Below, piece by piece: positions 47,043 to 55,308 of a DNA stretch of 64,000 bases (within the stretch, counting starts at the first letter, position 1; the number at the start of each line of letters is the position of its first letter). The DNA is from Mycobacterium hubeiense. Its GTDB lineage: Bacteria; Actinomycetota; Actinomycetes; Mycobacteriales; Mycobacteriaceae. The stretch is from assembly GCF_002838065.1 (NCBI RefSeq), contig NZ_PIZU01000008.1, forward strand, positions 78,324 to 142,323, in the 5' to 3' direction. Position numbers and translations under genes: made by a program. The notes under the pieces are model-generated. The model saw only the letters and a program-made list of their open reading frames with translations. It was not told the DNA's origin and did not search any database.

Positions 47043-47072
47043 TTCAACGCCCAGGTGCCGCTAAGAGTTCCC
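47043..47072 (-). promoter_or_regulatory. SigE/SigH-type promoter of sigB
   Basis: On the minus strand GGGAAC, an 18-base spacer and GTTGAA. This fits the ECF consensus GGAAC-N18/19-GTT known at the M. tuberculosis sigB promoter. It lies about 36 bases before the sigB start. Confidence 0.8.
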
Positions 47073-47155
47073 GCCTATTGCCCGCTTCACACCTGTTGAT
47101 CTGCGGTTATTCGCCGTCGAGCTGAGAATGTCCTGAGAATACGGGCAGAGGATCC

Positions 47156-47554
47156 TCATCGGGGAACATCGCGCTGCGGTTCGCCCGTCTCCGGTTGCGC
47201 GGTGAAGGTGCCGGGGCGTTCCAGCGCCGGTCGTTCGGCGGTCGGAAAGAGCGGGATCCGCCGGGCGTCGTACCGCCGCGGCTCGTCGGCCTTGCGGGGC
47301 GGCCGGTCGTTGGCGATCAGCACGGCCATCCACGGCAGCGGCACCGACACCAAAATGATGGCCAGCGAGATGAGGCCGTTCTCCCAGATGCCGTAGGCCA
47401 CGGCCGCGAGGATCAGCGCCGGGATACGAAACGCCATCAACGTCAGATACTTGCGAACCCGCGCGCGGTGCTGCTCCTCAAACGGAAGCGCCGCGCGGGT
47501 GATCAGGACGGGCCGACCCTCGTCGTCGAAACTCAGCTCGGGGCCGTGTTTCAT
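47156..47554 (-). CDS. DUF3099 membrane protein (Rv2709-like)
   Basis: 132 residues. LSFDDEGRPVLITRAALPFEEQHRARVRKYL precedes two transmembrane helices (about 39-58 and 61-82: RIPALILAAVAYGIWENGLI, LAIILVSVPLPWMAVLIA), then a Pro/Arg-rich tail. This is the actinobacterial DUF3099 family found next to sigB. The start is set at MKHGPEL from the conserved N-terminus; GGAGGT is almost adjacent, so a GTG six codons upstream is also possible. Function unknown. Confidence 0.85.
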   Translation of the reverse strand: MKHGPELSFDDEGRPVLITRAALPFEEQHRARVRKYLTLMAFRIPALILAAVAYGIWENGLISLAIILVSVPLPWMAVLIANDRPPRKADEPRRYDARRIPLFPTAERPALERPGTFTAQPETGEPQRDVPR

Positions 47555-47619
47555 ACCTCCACTGTTCCACACCTGTCCACCTCTAAACGGGTGGGATCCC
47601 TCAAGGCACAATTGAAACC

Positions 47620-47856
47620 ATGCAGACCCAGACGATCGAGCGCACCGACACCGACGAACGCGTCGACGACGGGACCGACAGCGACACCCCGAAGTTTTTC
47701 CACTACGTCAAGAAGGACAAGATCGCCGAGAGCGCGGTGATGGGTACCCATGTCGTCGCGCTGTGCGGCGAGGTGTTCCCGGTGACCCGCGCCGCCAAGC
47801 CGGGCTCGCCGGTGTGCCCCGACTGCAAGCGGATCTACGAGCAGCTCAAGAAGTAA
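47620..47856 (+). CDS. DUF3039 small zinc-ribbon-like protein (Rv2708c-like)
   Basis: 78 residues. A Thr/Asp-rich start is followed by KFFHYVKKDKIAESAVMGTH, VALCGEVFPV and SPVCPDCKRIYEQLKK. The His and three Cys residues (H, C, CPxC) suggest a single zinc site. The family is conserved in actinobacteria and has no known function. It is divergent from the DUF3099 gene and overlaps the convergent YihY-family gene by 11 bases. Confidence 0.92.
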   Translation: MQTQTIERTDTDERVDDGTDSDTPKFFHYVKKDKIAESAVMGTHVVALCGEVFPVTRAAKPGSPVCPDCKRIYEQLKK

Positions 47857-48769
47857 CCGACTCGGCCTTCTGCCTCAGCCAGCCCCGCAGCCGGTGGGCG
47901 TGGGTGGCCGGTGCGGGCCACTCCTCCTCGATGGCGGCGTTGAGCTCAGCACCCAGCATGATCGCGAGGCCCAGGAAAAACGCGAACAACAGAAACGCGA
48001 TGGGGGTGGCCAGCGCGCCGTAGGTGTAGCCGGTGCTGGTGATCCAGGTCAGGTACACGCGCAGCCCCAGTGTTGCGAGCAGGAACACCGCGGTGGCCAG
48101 CACCGAGCCCAACAGCAGCCGGTGGCTGGGCAGCGGTTTGGGCAGCGACACCCGGTACAGCACGTTCACCGCGACGACGATGCTGATGATCAGCGCGGGG
48201 TAATAGCCGAACCGCAGCACGCTGTGCCAGCTGTCGGGGAGCAATTCGGCGATTTTGCGCGGCCCCAGCGCCAAAAACGGGGCGCTGGCGATCGCCAGCA
48301 CCAGCATCACCACGTACAGGCCGAGCGCATAGAACCGTTGCCGCACCGGATGGCGCAGCGGGGTCTGGTTGTGCGCCTCGACGATCGAGTCGACGAACGC
48401 CGAGATCGCCGACGAGCCCGCCCACAGCGAGATGACGAAGCCGATGGAGACCACCTCACCGCGCGCGCCCTGCACGATGTCGCGCACCGTCGGTTCGATG
48501 ATCTCGTTGACGACGTTGGGGGAGAAGAAGCTGTCGGCGGTGCTGATCAGCCGCGCCTCGATGGTCGGCAGGGTCTCCGGACCGAACAACGGCGCGATGT
48601 AGGCCAGACTGCCCAGCATGCCCAGCAGCAGCGGAGGTAACGACAACGCCGACCAGAATGCTGCCTGCGCCGATTCGGAAAAGATCGAATCGTCCCAGCT
48701 TTTCGACAACGTACGCCGCGCGATGCGCCAAATGTGGTGACGCGACACCGGCGGCGACTGGTCTGTCAT
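47846..48769 (-). CDS. YihY/BrkB-family inner-membrane protein (Rv2707-like)
   Basis: 307 residues with six predicted transmembrane helices. SAQAAFWSALSLPPLLLGMLG, then WAGSSAISAFVDSIVEAHNQ and ELLPDSWHSVLRFGYYPALI are typical of the virulence-factor BrkB/YihY family. These proteins are not RNase BN despite older annotation, and their transport role is unclear. The C-terminal tail is cytoplasmic (THAHRLRGWLRQKAE). Confidence 0.9.
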   Translation of the reverse strand: MTDQSPPVSRHHIWRIARRTLSKSWDDSIFSESAQAAFWSALSLPPLLLGMLGSLAYIAPLFGPETLPTIEARLISTADSFFSPNVVNEIIEPTVRDIVQGARGEVVSIGFVISLWAGSSAISAFVDSIVEAHNQTPLRHPVRQRFYALGLYVVMLVLAIASAPFLALGPRKIAELLPDSWHSVLRFGYYPALIISIVVAVNVLYRVSLPKPLPSHRLLLGSVLATAVFLLATLGLRVYLTWITSTGYTYGALATPIAFLLFAFFLGLAIMLGAELNAAIEEEWPAPATHAHRLRGWLRQKAESVTS

Positions 48770-48832
48770 GACCAGTCCAGCATTACTGACGAACTGAAAT
48801 CCTGCCCAAGCTGGGTGTCGGGCGTGGTGGCG

Positions 48833-49024
48833 TTACGCCTCGACCGTGCTGGTCTCGAGGACGGCGGCCAGTTCGATCAGCTTGGCCTCGTGCTCATTGG
48901 CGTGGTGCTGGCAGAAGAGCAGCTCGGCTCCAGAAGGAAGCTTCGCGCGGACGCGAGCAGCCGCGCCGCAGCGATCGCAGCGATCAGCCCGGGTCAGCTC
49001 GGGACTGGTCAGAGTTGCGTTCAT
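48833..49024 (-). CDS. Small zinc-finger protein, DUF7455-like
   Basis: 63 residues. CDRCGAAARVRAKLPSG and LLFCQHHANEHEAKL give a CxxC plus CxHH/H set that could hold one zinc ion. Such short proteins are common in actinobacteria near sigma-factor genes and have no known role. The ATG is at 49022-49024 and the frame is complete. Confidence 0.8.
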   Translation of the reverse strand: MNATLTSPELTRADRCDRCGAAARVRAKLPSGAELLFCQHHANEHEAKLIELAAVLETSTVEA

Positions 49025-49159
49025 GGCTGCTCCTCCGTCTGGTTACCGTTTCGCCTCTACTGTGTCAGACGCATTCGGTTCCGGCCTTGTTCCCCCGGGG
49101 TTTACCGGTGTGTCGTGTCTCACGTGTGCGCGGCGTTGCGGGCGAGGAAGGCTGGCGAT

Positions 49160-49513
49160 ATGGCTCCGTTGGTCCACTTGTGCAGCGCCGATGAGTGGCG
49201 GCTGGCCCAGGACCGGGGTGAACATCGTCCCGACTCGCTCGACGCTGACGGGTTCGTGCACCTGTCGACACCCGAACAGGTGCATCTGCCGGCGAACCGG
49301 CTCTTTGCCGGCCGCACCGACTTGGTGCTACTGCATATCGACCGAACACGCTTGTCAGCTCCACTGCGTTGGGAACCCGGCGTGCCGACCGATCCCGCGG
49401 GGATGGTGTTCCCGCATTTGTACGGACCGCTTCCGGTCGCGGCTGTGATCAGCGCCACGCCTTACCGGCCAGGCGCCGACGGTGGATTCGCCCCGTTGAC
49501 GTCGTCGACATAG
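49160..49513 (+). CDS. DUF952 protein
   Basis: 117 residues. LVHLCSADEWRLAQDRGEHR, DGFVHLSTPEQVHLPANRLFAG and LRWEPGVPTDPAGMVFPHLYGPL are the DUF952 signature (glutathione-transferase-like small fold; activity unknown). GAGGAAG lies upstream of the ATG. Its last 52 bases overlap antisense with the RidA gene, an unusually large convergent overlap. Confidence 0.88.
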   Translation: MAPLVHLCSADEWRLAQDRGEHRPDSLDADGFVHLSTPEQVHLPANRLFAGRTDLVLLHIDRTRLSAPLRWEPGVPTDPAGMVFPHLYGPLPVAAVISATPYRPGADGGFAPLTSST

Positions 49514-49869
49514 GCGTCCGCTTCGATCTCCACCAGCAGCTCCGGCGTGATGAGCGCCGACACTTCCACCATGGTCGCGGCGGGTCGGATGTCGCCGAAC
49601 ACCTCCGCGTGGACGGCGCCGACTTCCCGCCACTGCGCGATGTCGGTGACGTATATCCGGGTCCGGACCACATCCGCCAGCGACGCGCCAGCCTGCTGAA
49701 GCGCGGATTCGATGCGCCGCAATGCATCTCGGGTCTGCTCCGTGATGTCGTCGCCGGTGCCGGTGGTGCCGGCCACCGCGACGTAGGGTCCGGTGCGAAC
49801 CGCGCGCGAGTAGCCGGCCACCGCCTCGAACGGGGAGTCAGAGGACACGTTGAGGCGCTCGGGCATCAC
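49462..49869 (-). CDS. RidA/YjgF-family protein
   Basis: 135 residues. FEAVAGYSRAVRTGPYVAVAG, then QTRDALRRIESALQQAGASL, DVVRTRIYVTDIAQW and MVEVSALITPELLVEIEADA match RidA. The conserved Arg (VRTRIYVTD) needed for 2-aminoacrylate deamination is present. The start may be either of two adjacent ATGs (49869 or 49866). It overlaps the DUF952 gene end and diverges from a membrane protein gene. Confidence 0.92.
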   Translation of the reverse strand: MMPERLNVSSDSPFEAVAGYSRAVRTGPYVAVAGTTGTGDDITEQTRDALRRIESALQQAGASLADVVRTRIYVTDIAQWREVGAVHAEVFGDIRPAATMVEVSALITPELLVEIEADAYVDDVNGANPPSAPGR

Positions 49870-49886
49870 TACAATCTAGTGCTCTG

Positions 49887-49898
49887 GTGTAACTACAC
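49887..49898. promoter_or_regulatory. Palindrome GTGTA-AC-TACAC in a divergent promoter
   Basis: A perfect 5-base inverted repeat around AC, in the 37-base gap between the RidA gene and the membrane protein gene. It lies 9 bases before the GTG start at 49907. It could be the operator of a GntR- or TetR-type repressor, controlling both genes. Confidence 0.4.
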
Positions 49899-49906
49899 TG
49901 CCCCCC

Positions 49907-50689
49907 GTGGGCATTCTGTTTGGCTTCGCGCCGTGGATCGTCTATTGGATTCTGGTCGGCAACGTCCCGTTCAGCGCGGCCGTGCTGGTCGCGTTGGGCA
50001 TCGCCGTGCTGTCCTTCGGAATCGGCCGCATCAGAGGCGCGCCAGGCCGGACGCTCGAAATCGGTGCTGTCGCAACTTTTTTGGTGCTGACAGTGCTTAC
50101 GTTCACGGTGAGCCAGTCGTTCCTGGAGCGGTGGATGCAGCCGCTGAGCACAGCCGGCATCTTTGTGGTCGCGCTCGGCGGGCTGTTGCTCGGCCGGCCG
50201 TTCGTCCGCGAGTTCGCCGAAGTGGGCCAGCCGAAAGAAGTCGTCGAAAGCGACATGTTCGCGCGGATCACCATGCTGCTCACCTGGATCTGGGTCGCCG
50301 CGTTCGCCGGCATGACGGTGTCGTCGGCGATTCCGCCCCTGGTGTACGGCGATGCCACGATCCTCGACACCGAGACGCCGCTGTCGTTCATCTGCTACTG
50401 GGTCATCCCGTTCACGCTGCTCGGTCTTGCCGCCCTCGCGTCGCGTCTGCTACCCGAACGGATGGCCCCGGCCGAAGAGGACATCGTGCGCAAGACCACT
50501 TTTGTCGCGTTCGCCGAGGCGGAGATCGACCAACTCATGTACCTGGCCACCGAACACGCCAAGCGCGAGGTCGGGCCCGGCAAGGAGCCCTACGACGTCA
50601 GGATCGGGAGCAAGGGTGTCCCGCTGGTGGGAGACGAGACGCGGGAGTCGTGGCCCTCGACCTACAAGGTGCGCGAGAAGAAGCGCTAG
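49907..50689 (+). CDS. Multi-helix membrane protein of unknown function
   Basis: 260 residues. About six hydrophobic segments lie in the first 190 residues (FGFAPWIVYWILVG, AVLVALGIAVLSFGIG, IGAVATFLVLTVLTFTV, STAGIFVVALGGLLLG, MLLTWIWVAAFAGMTV, FICYWVIPFTLLGLAAL). A cytoplasmic tail of about 70 residues follows. I do not recognise the family. The start is GTG at 49907 with no strong ribosome site, so the transcript may be leaderless. Confidence 0.75.
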   Translation: MGILFGFAPWIVYWILVGNVPFSAAVLVALGIAVLSFGIGRIRGAPGRTLEIGAVATFLVLTVLTFTVSQSFLERWMQPLSTAGIFVVALGGLLLGRPFVREFAEVGQPKEVVESDMFARITMLLTWIWVAAFAGMTVSSAIPPLVYGDATILDTETPLSFICYWVIPFTLLGLAALASRLLPERMAPAEEDIVRKTTFVAFAEAEIDQLMYLATEHAKREVGPGKEPYDVRIGSKGVPLVGDETRESWPSTYKVREKKR

Positions 50690-50882
50690 CTGCGCGATAG
50701 CGAAAGGCGCAGGGCGACAGACGCACTGACCGTCCGCGAGTGTGAAGCTGTGGCGAAAAATGTGGCCGATTTTCGCACTCAGTTCACAACGGCGAACGTC
50801 AGATGACCGATTTGGCCACCTATCGGGGCCGTCTGTCATACATTTCGCCGAAGGATCAGCCAGTGGGGCCACAGGGGGCGAG

Positions 50883-52286
50883 ATGACGGTGCAGGGCTTC
50901 TTCCGGGGGTGGGCGCGACGATGCCTGGCCGGCGGCGCAGTCGTGGTCATATCGGCTGCATTGACAGTGTCTGTGCCCGACGCGGGGCGCACGCCGCTGT
51001 ACAACGCCGCGGTTCGGCTCGCCGGAACCACGTTGGGTGTCGGCGGCACCATCGAGGGCTTCGCGTTGTCCATCCCGTTCAACTTCTACGGCACGATCGT
51101 CCCGGAGGGTGACCGGTATCGGCCAGTCCCGTATCCGGGCATCGCCGGCGTCGACATCCCGATCGTGTCCGATCTTCCGGTCCTGTCCTATCTGCCGTAC
51201 TGGCCGCAGTCGATGACCTCATCCGTCGACAAAGGGGCATTCCTTCTGAGTCGCGCCATCGCGGCGCAGCCGACCGATGACAAGACGACGATCATCGGCA
51301 TGTCGCAGGGCTCGATGGTGGCCGAAACCGTGCGCGCCGAGATGGCCGAAGATCCGGAATACGTTGCGAACGCGGACAATTACGAGTTCATTCTGCTGGG
51401 CAATCCGTATCGACCGGTCGGCGGTATCGCGACGCGCTTCAACTTCTTCAACGACACGCCGATCGAACGCCTTCTGGGTGTGCCGATCGGGCGCCCCGGA
51501 CCGGCCGACAGCCCGTTCAAGACCACCGACTACTCGAACCAGTACGACCCGGTGTCCGATTTCCCGGCCTACTTCAACCCGCTGTCGCTCGCCAACGCTG
51601 CGGCCGGTGCGGTGTTCCAGCACGCCATCCCCGGATACTTTCTCGACGATCCGAACAACCCCAACCGGGTGGAAACCACGGTTGGCAACACCACGTATGT
51701 GTTGCTGCCCCAGCACCTTCCGTTGCTGTACCCGTTCCATGTGGCGGCGTCCGTCGTCGGGATGGAGCGGTTCGTCGATTTCGCCGAACCCGCTCTTCGG
51801 GTGCTGGTCGAAATGGGGTACGACCGCACTGCGGACCCCAGCCAGGTCTCCGAGTTCAGCCTCATCACGCCGCCGGAGAAAATCGCGGAGGCGGTGCAGC
51901 AGCTGCCCGGGGCGGTCGCCGAGGGCGTGGAGATCCTCGGGGGCAAGAAATACGTCCCGCCGGCCCCGCCCGCGCCGGTCGTCGAGTCGCCGGCGTCAGA
52001 AGAACCCGAGGCGGCCGAACTCTCCTCCGCTGCCGTGGCACGCGCGACCGAAAATGGCAGCGAGACGCCGGCGACGACGCGCGACACCCGCTCCAAGAGA
52101 GGGTCGTTGGGCGCGAACCGGTTGGCATCCCGGCTCGCGAATGCCATTTCCGAGGCTCTGCCGGGTCGGGCCACTCCGAGGTCGGACCAAACCGAGTCCG
52201 AGGGCGAAACACGTGAGGCGCGGGCTGGACACCCAGATTCCACGTCCGATAAGGATTCATCGAACGAATCCAAGCCCGCGGCGTGA
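50883..52286 (+). CDS. Exported PE-PPE-domain serine hydrolase
   Basis: 467 residues. An N-terminal signal or anchor (RRCLAGGAVVVISAALTVSV, about 9-30) is followed by the PE-PPE hydrolase domain: IIGMSQGSMVAETVRAEMAE with the nucleophile Ser, FILLGNPYRPVGGIATRFNF and DPVSDFPAYFNPLSLANAAAG. A low-complexity Glu/Ser/Ala tail of about 110 residues ends it. It is a second member of the class seen at 31803-33290 but clearly divergent. The ATG at 50883 is preferred over an upstream GTG at 50742. The 193-base gap upstream has no recognisable gene. Confidence 0.85.
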   Translation: MTVQGFFRGWARRCLAGGAVVVISAALTVSVPDAGRTPLYNAAVRLAGTTLGVGGTIEGFALSIPFNFYGTIVPEGDRYRPVPYPGIAGVDIPIVSDLPVLSYLPYWPQSMTSSVDKGAFLLSRAIAAQPTDDKTTIIGMSQGSMVAETVRAEMAEDPEYVANADNYEFILLGNPYRPVGGIATRFNFFNDTPIERLLGVPIGRPGPADSPFKTTDYSNQYDPVSDFPAYFNPLSLANAAAGAVFQHAIPGYFLDDPNNPNRVETTVGNTTYVLLPQHLPLLYPFHVAASVVGMERFVDFAEPALRVLVEMGYDRTADPSQVSEFSLITPPEKIAEAVQQLPGAVAEGVEILGGKKYVPPAPPAPVVESPASEEPEAAELSSAAVARATENGSETPATTRDTRSKRGSLGANRLASRLANAISEALPGRATPRSDQTESEGETREARAGHPDSTSDKDSSNESKPAA

Positions 52287-52289
52287 TCG

Positions 52290-53204
52290 TCAGGCGGGGT
52301 CGAGCGCGTCGAGCAGCTGCAGCGCCAGACTGTAGCCGGCGTGCACGTCGCGCCACTGGCGGCTGACCGGATCGGCCCCGTCCAGTGCATGCCGGCTGCT
52401 GTCCAGGAGCCGATCCGCCGCGTCACGTGCCCGGACGATGGCCTGTCGATAGGCGCGCGCCGCGTCAGCAGCGCGGTTCGGTGTGGTGACCTGCAACTTG
52501 GCCATGTCTATATCGGAAGCCGTCGCAGCCACCTGGGCCGACTTCTCCTCGGTGACCTCGCCGCTGCCGAACGACGTGACCAGCCGTGCGCGTACCTCGC
52601 CGACGTGCTTGCGCCAGACACCATCGGCGGATCCCACGACCGCCGTCGCCGCTGCCGCCGCAGCGACCAAATGGGCATCGGCACTCCAGGTTTCGGACAT
52701 CCAGCCCTCGCCTACCGCCAAGTCCGTGACCGTCACATCGCACACGCCGGCCGCCTCGAGGCCGATCCGCGGGCGAACCGGGTCGATGCGCACGCAGTCC
52801 CGCGGCAGCAGGACGCGACGGCGTGCGTCGCCGTCGCTGACGGTGAGCAACAGCCAATCCGCGTACTCGGCACCGACGACCGATCCCCATCGACCCGTGA
52901 GCCGACGATTCACCAGCTCGCCGCCGACCCGATGTGAGGCGGCGACCAAGGAGACATCCGGCAGCCCAGCAACGTCATGGGCGGCCGTGTTGAACATCGC
53001 CGCGAGCCACCCCAGCGAACCGTCGAGCGCGGCGAGCTCGTAAACCACCTCGAACAACGTCTCGACCGACAGCCGGCCGATGCCCGAATCATGCAGCGTG
53101 GTAACCCATTCAGCTGTCGGCGTGCTCTGCGCGCCGGCTGCAAGCGGGGCCATCGCGTCGAGCACGTCGCGCACAACGTCGCCCGTCCCGCCCGGCTCGG
53201 TCAT
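52290..53204 (-). CDS. HsaA-like flavin-monooxygenase homologue, short partner, cassette A
   Basis: 304 residues with the acyl-CoA-dehydrogenase/HsaA fold but shortened. LHDSGIGRLSVETLFEVVYE and LAALDGSLGWLAAMFNTAAH replace the large partner's LHDAGYFSLLQPKSFGG and SSACTSTGWLAGWLGVNS. RLTGRWGSVVGAEYADWLLL, GVCDVTVTD and QWRDVHAGYSLALQLLDALD are conserved. Charged flavin and substrate loops are reduced, so it may be a non-catalytic subunit. It is divergent from its larger paralogue across 59 bases. The start at MTEPGGTG is set by that gap. A paralogue lies at 61772-62797. Confidence 0.75.
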   Translation of the reverse strand: MTEPGGTGDVVRDVLDAMAPLAAGAQSTPTAEWVTTLHDSGIGRLSVETLFEVVYELAALDGSLGWLAAMFNTAAHDVAGLPDVSLVAASHRVGGELVNRRLTGRWGSVVGAEYADWLLLTVSDGDARRRVLLPRDCVRIDPVRPRIGLEAAGVCDVTVTDLAVGEGWMSETWSADAHLVAAAAAATAVVGSADGVWRKHVGEVRARLVTSFGSGEVTEEKSAQVAATASDIDMAKLQVTTPNRAADAARAYRQAIVRARDAADRLLDSSRHALDGADPVSRQWRDVHAGYSLALQLLDALDPA

Positions 53205-53229
53205 ATCTGCATCCTTCGGCAGCCGCGAA

Positions 53230-53250
53230 TGGTATGCATGATCGTGGCAC
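53230..53250. promoter_or_regulatory. Conserved promoter element, cassette A
   Basis: TGGTATGCATG followed by ATCGTGGCAC, in the divergent gap of the HsaA-like pair. It matches the element at 62826-62846 at 17 of 21 positions and sits at a similar distance (25 against 28 bases) from the short gene's start. A likely regulator is the neighbouring IclR protein. Confidence 0.6.
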
Positions 53251-53263
53251 GGGATGGGCAGCC

Positions 53264-54367
53264 ATGACCCAGGGTTCCTCGCAAGCGGTGCGAGAAGCGG
53301 TCGAGGCACTGCTGCCTGCGATCGCGGACGCGGCGGCCGACGTCGACCGAAACGGCGCGGTCGACCCACAGGTGATCGTTGGCCTGCACGACGCGGGTTA
53401 CTTTTCGCTGTTGCAGCCAAAGTCGTTCGGGGGCTTGGAGGCTGATCCGAACGACTTTCTGGCGCTCACCCTCGAGATCTCATCGGCGTGCACCTCGACG
53501 GGCTGGTTGGCCGGGTGGCTGGGGGTGAACAGCTGGGGGCTCACACTGCGCGATGAGCGGGCGCAGCAAGAGATCTGGGGTACCGATCGACGGACGCTGC
53601 TGTGTTCGTCCTACGCGCCGGCCGGACGGCTGGAGCGCGTCGACGGCGGCTTCCGGCTGTCGGGGCGGTGGAAGCGGGCCACCGGCGCGAGGCAGGCATC
53701 GTGGCTGAACACCGCGACGCTTCTCGTCGGCCCGGACGGCGCCGCTCAGGATTTTGTCGCGGTGCTGGTGCCGCGTACGGACTATGAGGTCGAGCCGAAC
53801 TGGAATGGCTTGGGGCTGCGCGGGATTGGCGCAGATGACGTCGTCGCCACCGACGCGCTGGTGCCCGATTACCGCACTTTTAGCTGGCTCAATATCGACC
53901 AGAGTGCCACCGTTGCGCCGCTGTACCGGCTACCGCAACCGACGCTGTACACCCTTGCCGGCACCATTCCGCTGCTCGGTGCGGCTCGGCGCGTGCTGCG
54001 AGCACGACGTCCCGACACGACGGCAGCCCAAAGTGCGCTCGCCATGGCCGAAACCGATATCGAGCTGTCGCTGCGCCAGATCCGCCGCAACGTTGCAAAC
54101 CTCATGCAATGCGCTCGTGCCGGCGGCTACCCGGACACCGAGTTGGTGTTGCGATCGCGCCGAGACCAGGTGATGGCCTCCGAACGGGCGATGCGGGCCG
54201 TTCGCACGGTCATGCAAGAGTCTGGCGCGGACGACGACGGTCTGCTCGAGCGCGTGTGGCGCGATGTGCAGACCGCCCGGGTCCACGTCGCTAGCAATGT
54301 CACTCAGGTGCTGTCGGTGGTGGGCCGGTTCGCGTTCGGCCTCAAGGTCGACGACCTCATTTGGTGA
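53264..54367 (+). CDS. HsaA-like flavin-dependent monooxygenase, large partner, cassette A
   Basis: 367 residues. LHDAGYFSLLQPKSFGGLEA, ISSACTSTGWLAGWLGVNSW, LCSSYAPAGRLERVDGGFRL, WNGLGLRGIGADDV and RVWRDVQTARVHVASN align with HsaA, the reduced-flavin oxygenase that hydroxylates a phenolic steroid ring in cholesterol breakdown. The fold is that of acyl-CoA dehydrogenase. HsaA needs a flavin reductase (HsaB), which is not in this window. Substrate unknown. The start MTQGSS matches MTQSVL of the cassette B copy. It is followed after 5 bases by the convergent IclR gene. Confidence 0.85.
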   Translation: MTQGSSQAVREAVEALLPAIADAAADVDRNGAVDPQVIVGLHDAGYFSLLQPKSFGGLEADPNDFLALTLEISSACTSTGWLAGWLGVNSWGLTLRDERAQQEIWGTDRRTLLCSSYAPAGRLERVDGGFRLSGRWKRATGARQASWLNTATLLVGPDGAAQDFVAVLVPRTDYEVEPNWNGLGLRGIGADDVVATDALVPDYRTFSWLNIDQSATVAPLYRLPQPTLYTLAGTIPLLGAARRVLRARRPDTTAAQSALAMAETDIELSLRQIRRNVANLMQCARAGGYPDTELVLRSRRDQVMASERAMRAVRTVMQESGADDDGLLERVWRDVQTARVHVASNVTQVLSVVGRFAFGLKVDDLIW

Positions 54368-54372
54368 CCGGG

Positions 54373-55230
54373 TCAGACCCAGTCGTCGGAGGACAGCGTG
54401 CGAAGCACCCGCGACAACATGTCATCGGTCACCGACGGGGGTTCGGCCGGGCCCGGTGCTGACCGGGTTGCGATGCGGCCGAGTCGCTCGGAAATGTCAC
54501 GCGCGGCACGCAATACGAACGGGGCCGTATTTTGTAGGTGTCCGACAGGCACCGCTCCCGTGAGTGACAGGCCGGCCCCTTCGCCGTCGGCGGTGCGGAT
54601 GGGCGCCGCCACGCTGGACAGGCCGACGGTCAGCTCCTCGTTGTCGTACGCGAGCCCGTGGCGGGATCTGATCTGGGCCAGCTCCTGATGCAGCATGGAC
54701 AGATCGGCGATGGTCGCGGGAGTGCATTTGCGGAGCGGGTCCGCGACGATCGCGTCGACCGACTCGGCCGGAATCTGCGAAAGCATCGCTTTTCCCAACG
54801 CGCTGGCATGTGCAGGCGTGTGACCGCCGACGCGCGTCGGCACCACCACGCCTTGGCCGCTCGACACCTTGTCGAGGTAGACGACATCCGCGCCGACCAG
54901 CACCCCGAGGTGCACGACCAACGCGGTGTCGGCGTGCAGACGCTCGAGGGTGGGGGCGGCGACGCCGCGCAGCTGTGAGTGATCGACCATCCGGGTCAGC
55001 GGCAGCGGTGAGGATGCGACGCAGTAGCCGTCGGGCCGATGGTGCAGGAGCCCCGCGTCGTGCAGCTGGTTGAGGATGCGATGCGTCGACGAACGGGGTA
55101 GCCCCGTGCGGGCGACCACCTCGTCGAGGTAGAGAAGCGTGCCGGGACTGTCGAACAGGTTCATGATTTGCGCGACGCGGTCCACCAACGACGTCGTCGC
55201 GTCGCGTTTACCACTCGATGACCGCTGCAT
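54373..55230 (-). CDS. IclR-family transcriptional regulator, cassette A
   Basis: 285 residues. The N-terminal winged helix (VAQIMNLFDSPGTLLYLDEV, VARTGLPRSSTHRILNQLHD) is followed by the GAF-like IclR effector domain (LVVHLGVLVGADVVYLDKV, HASALGKAMLSQIPAE, GLAYDNEELTVGLSSVAAPI). IclR proteins control catabolic operons and bind small aromatic or acid effectors. The start at MQRSSSGK is chosen; seven more residues are possible. It converges with the large monooxygenase gene. The C-terminus RTLSSDDWV is repeated as RTLTSDAWV in cassette B. Confidence 0.92.
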   Translation of the reverse strand: MQRSSSGKRDATTSLVDRVAQIMNLFDSPGTLLYLDEVVARTGLPRSSTHRILNQLHDAGLLHHRPDGYCVASSPLPLTRMVDHSQLRGVAAPTLERLHADTALVVHLGVLVGADVVYLDKVSSGQGVVVPTRVGGHTPAHASALGKAMLSQIPAESVDAIVADPLRKCTPATIADLSMLHQELAQIRSRHGLAYDNEELTVGLSSVAAPIRTADGEGAGLSLTGAVPVGHLQNTAPFVLRAARDISERLGRIATRSAPGPAEPPSVTDDMLSRVLRTLSSDDWV

Positions 55231-55308
55231 GTACCGAAAGAATCTCACCACACCGGATTCAGCGCTGCGGAAATCGTCGTTTCACCTACGTCGGCGCATA
55301 CTCGAGTT

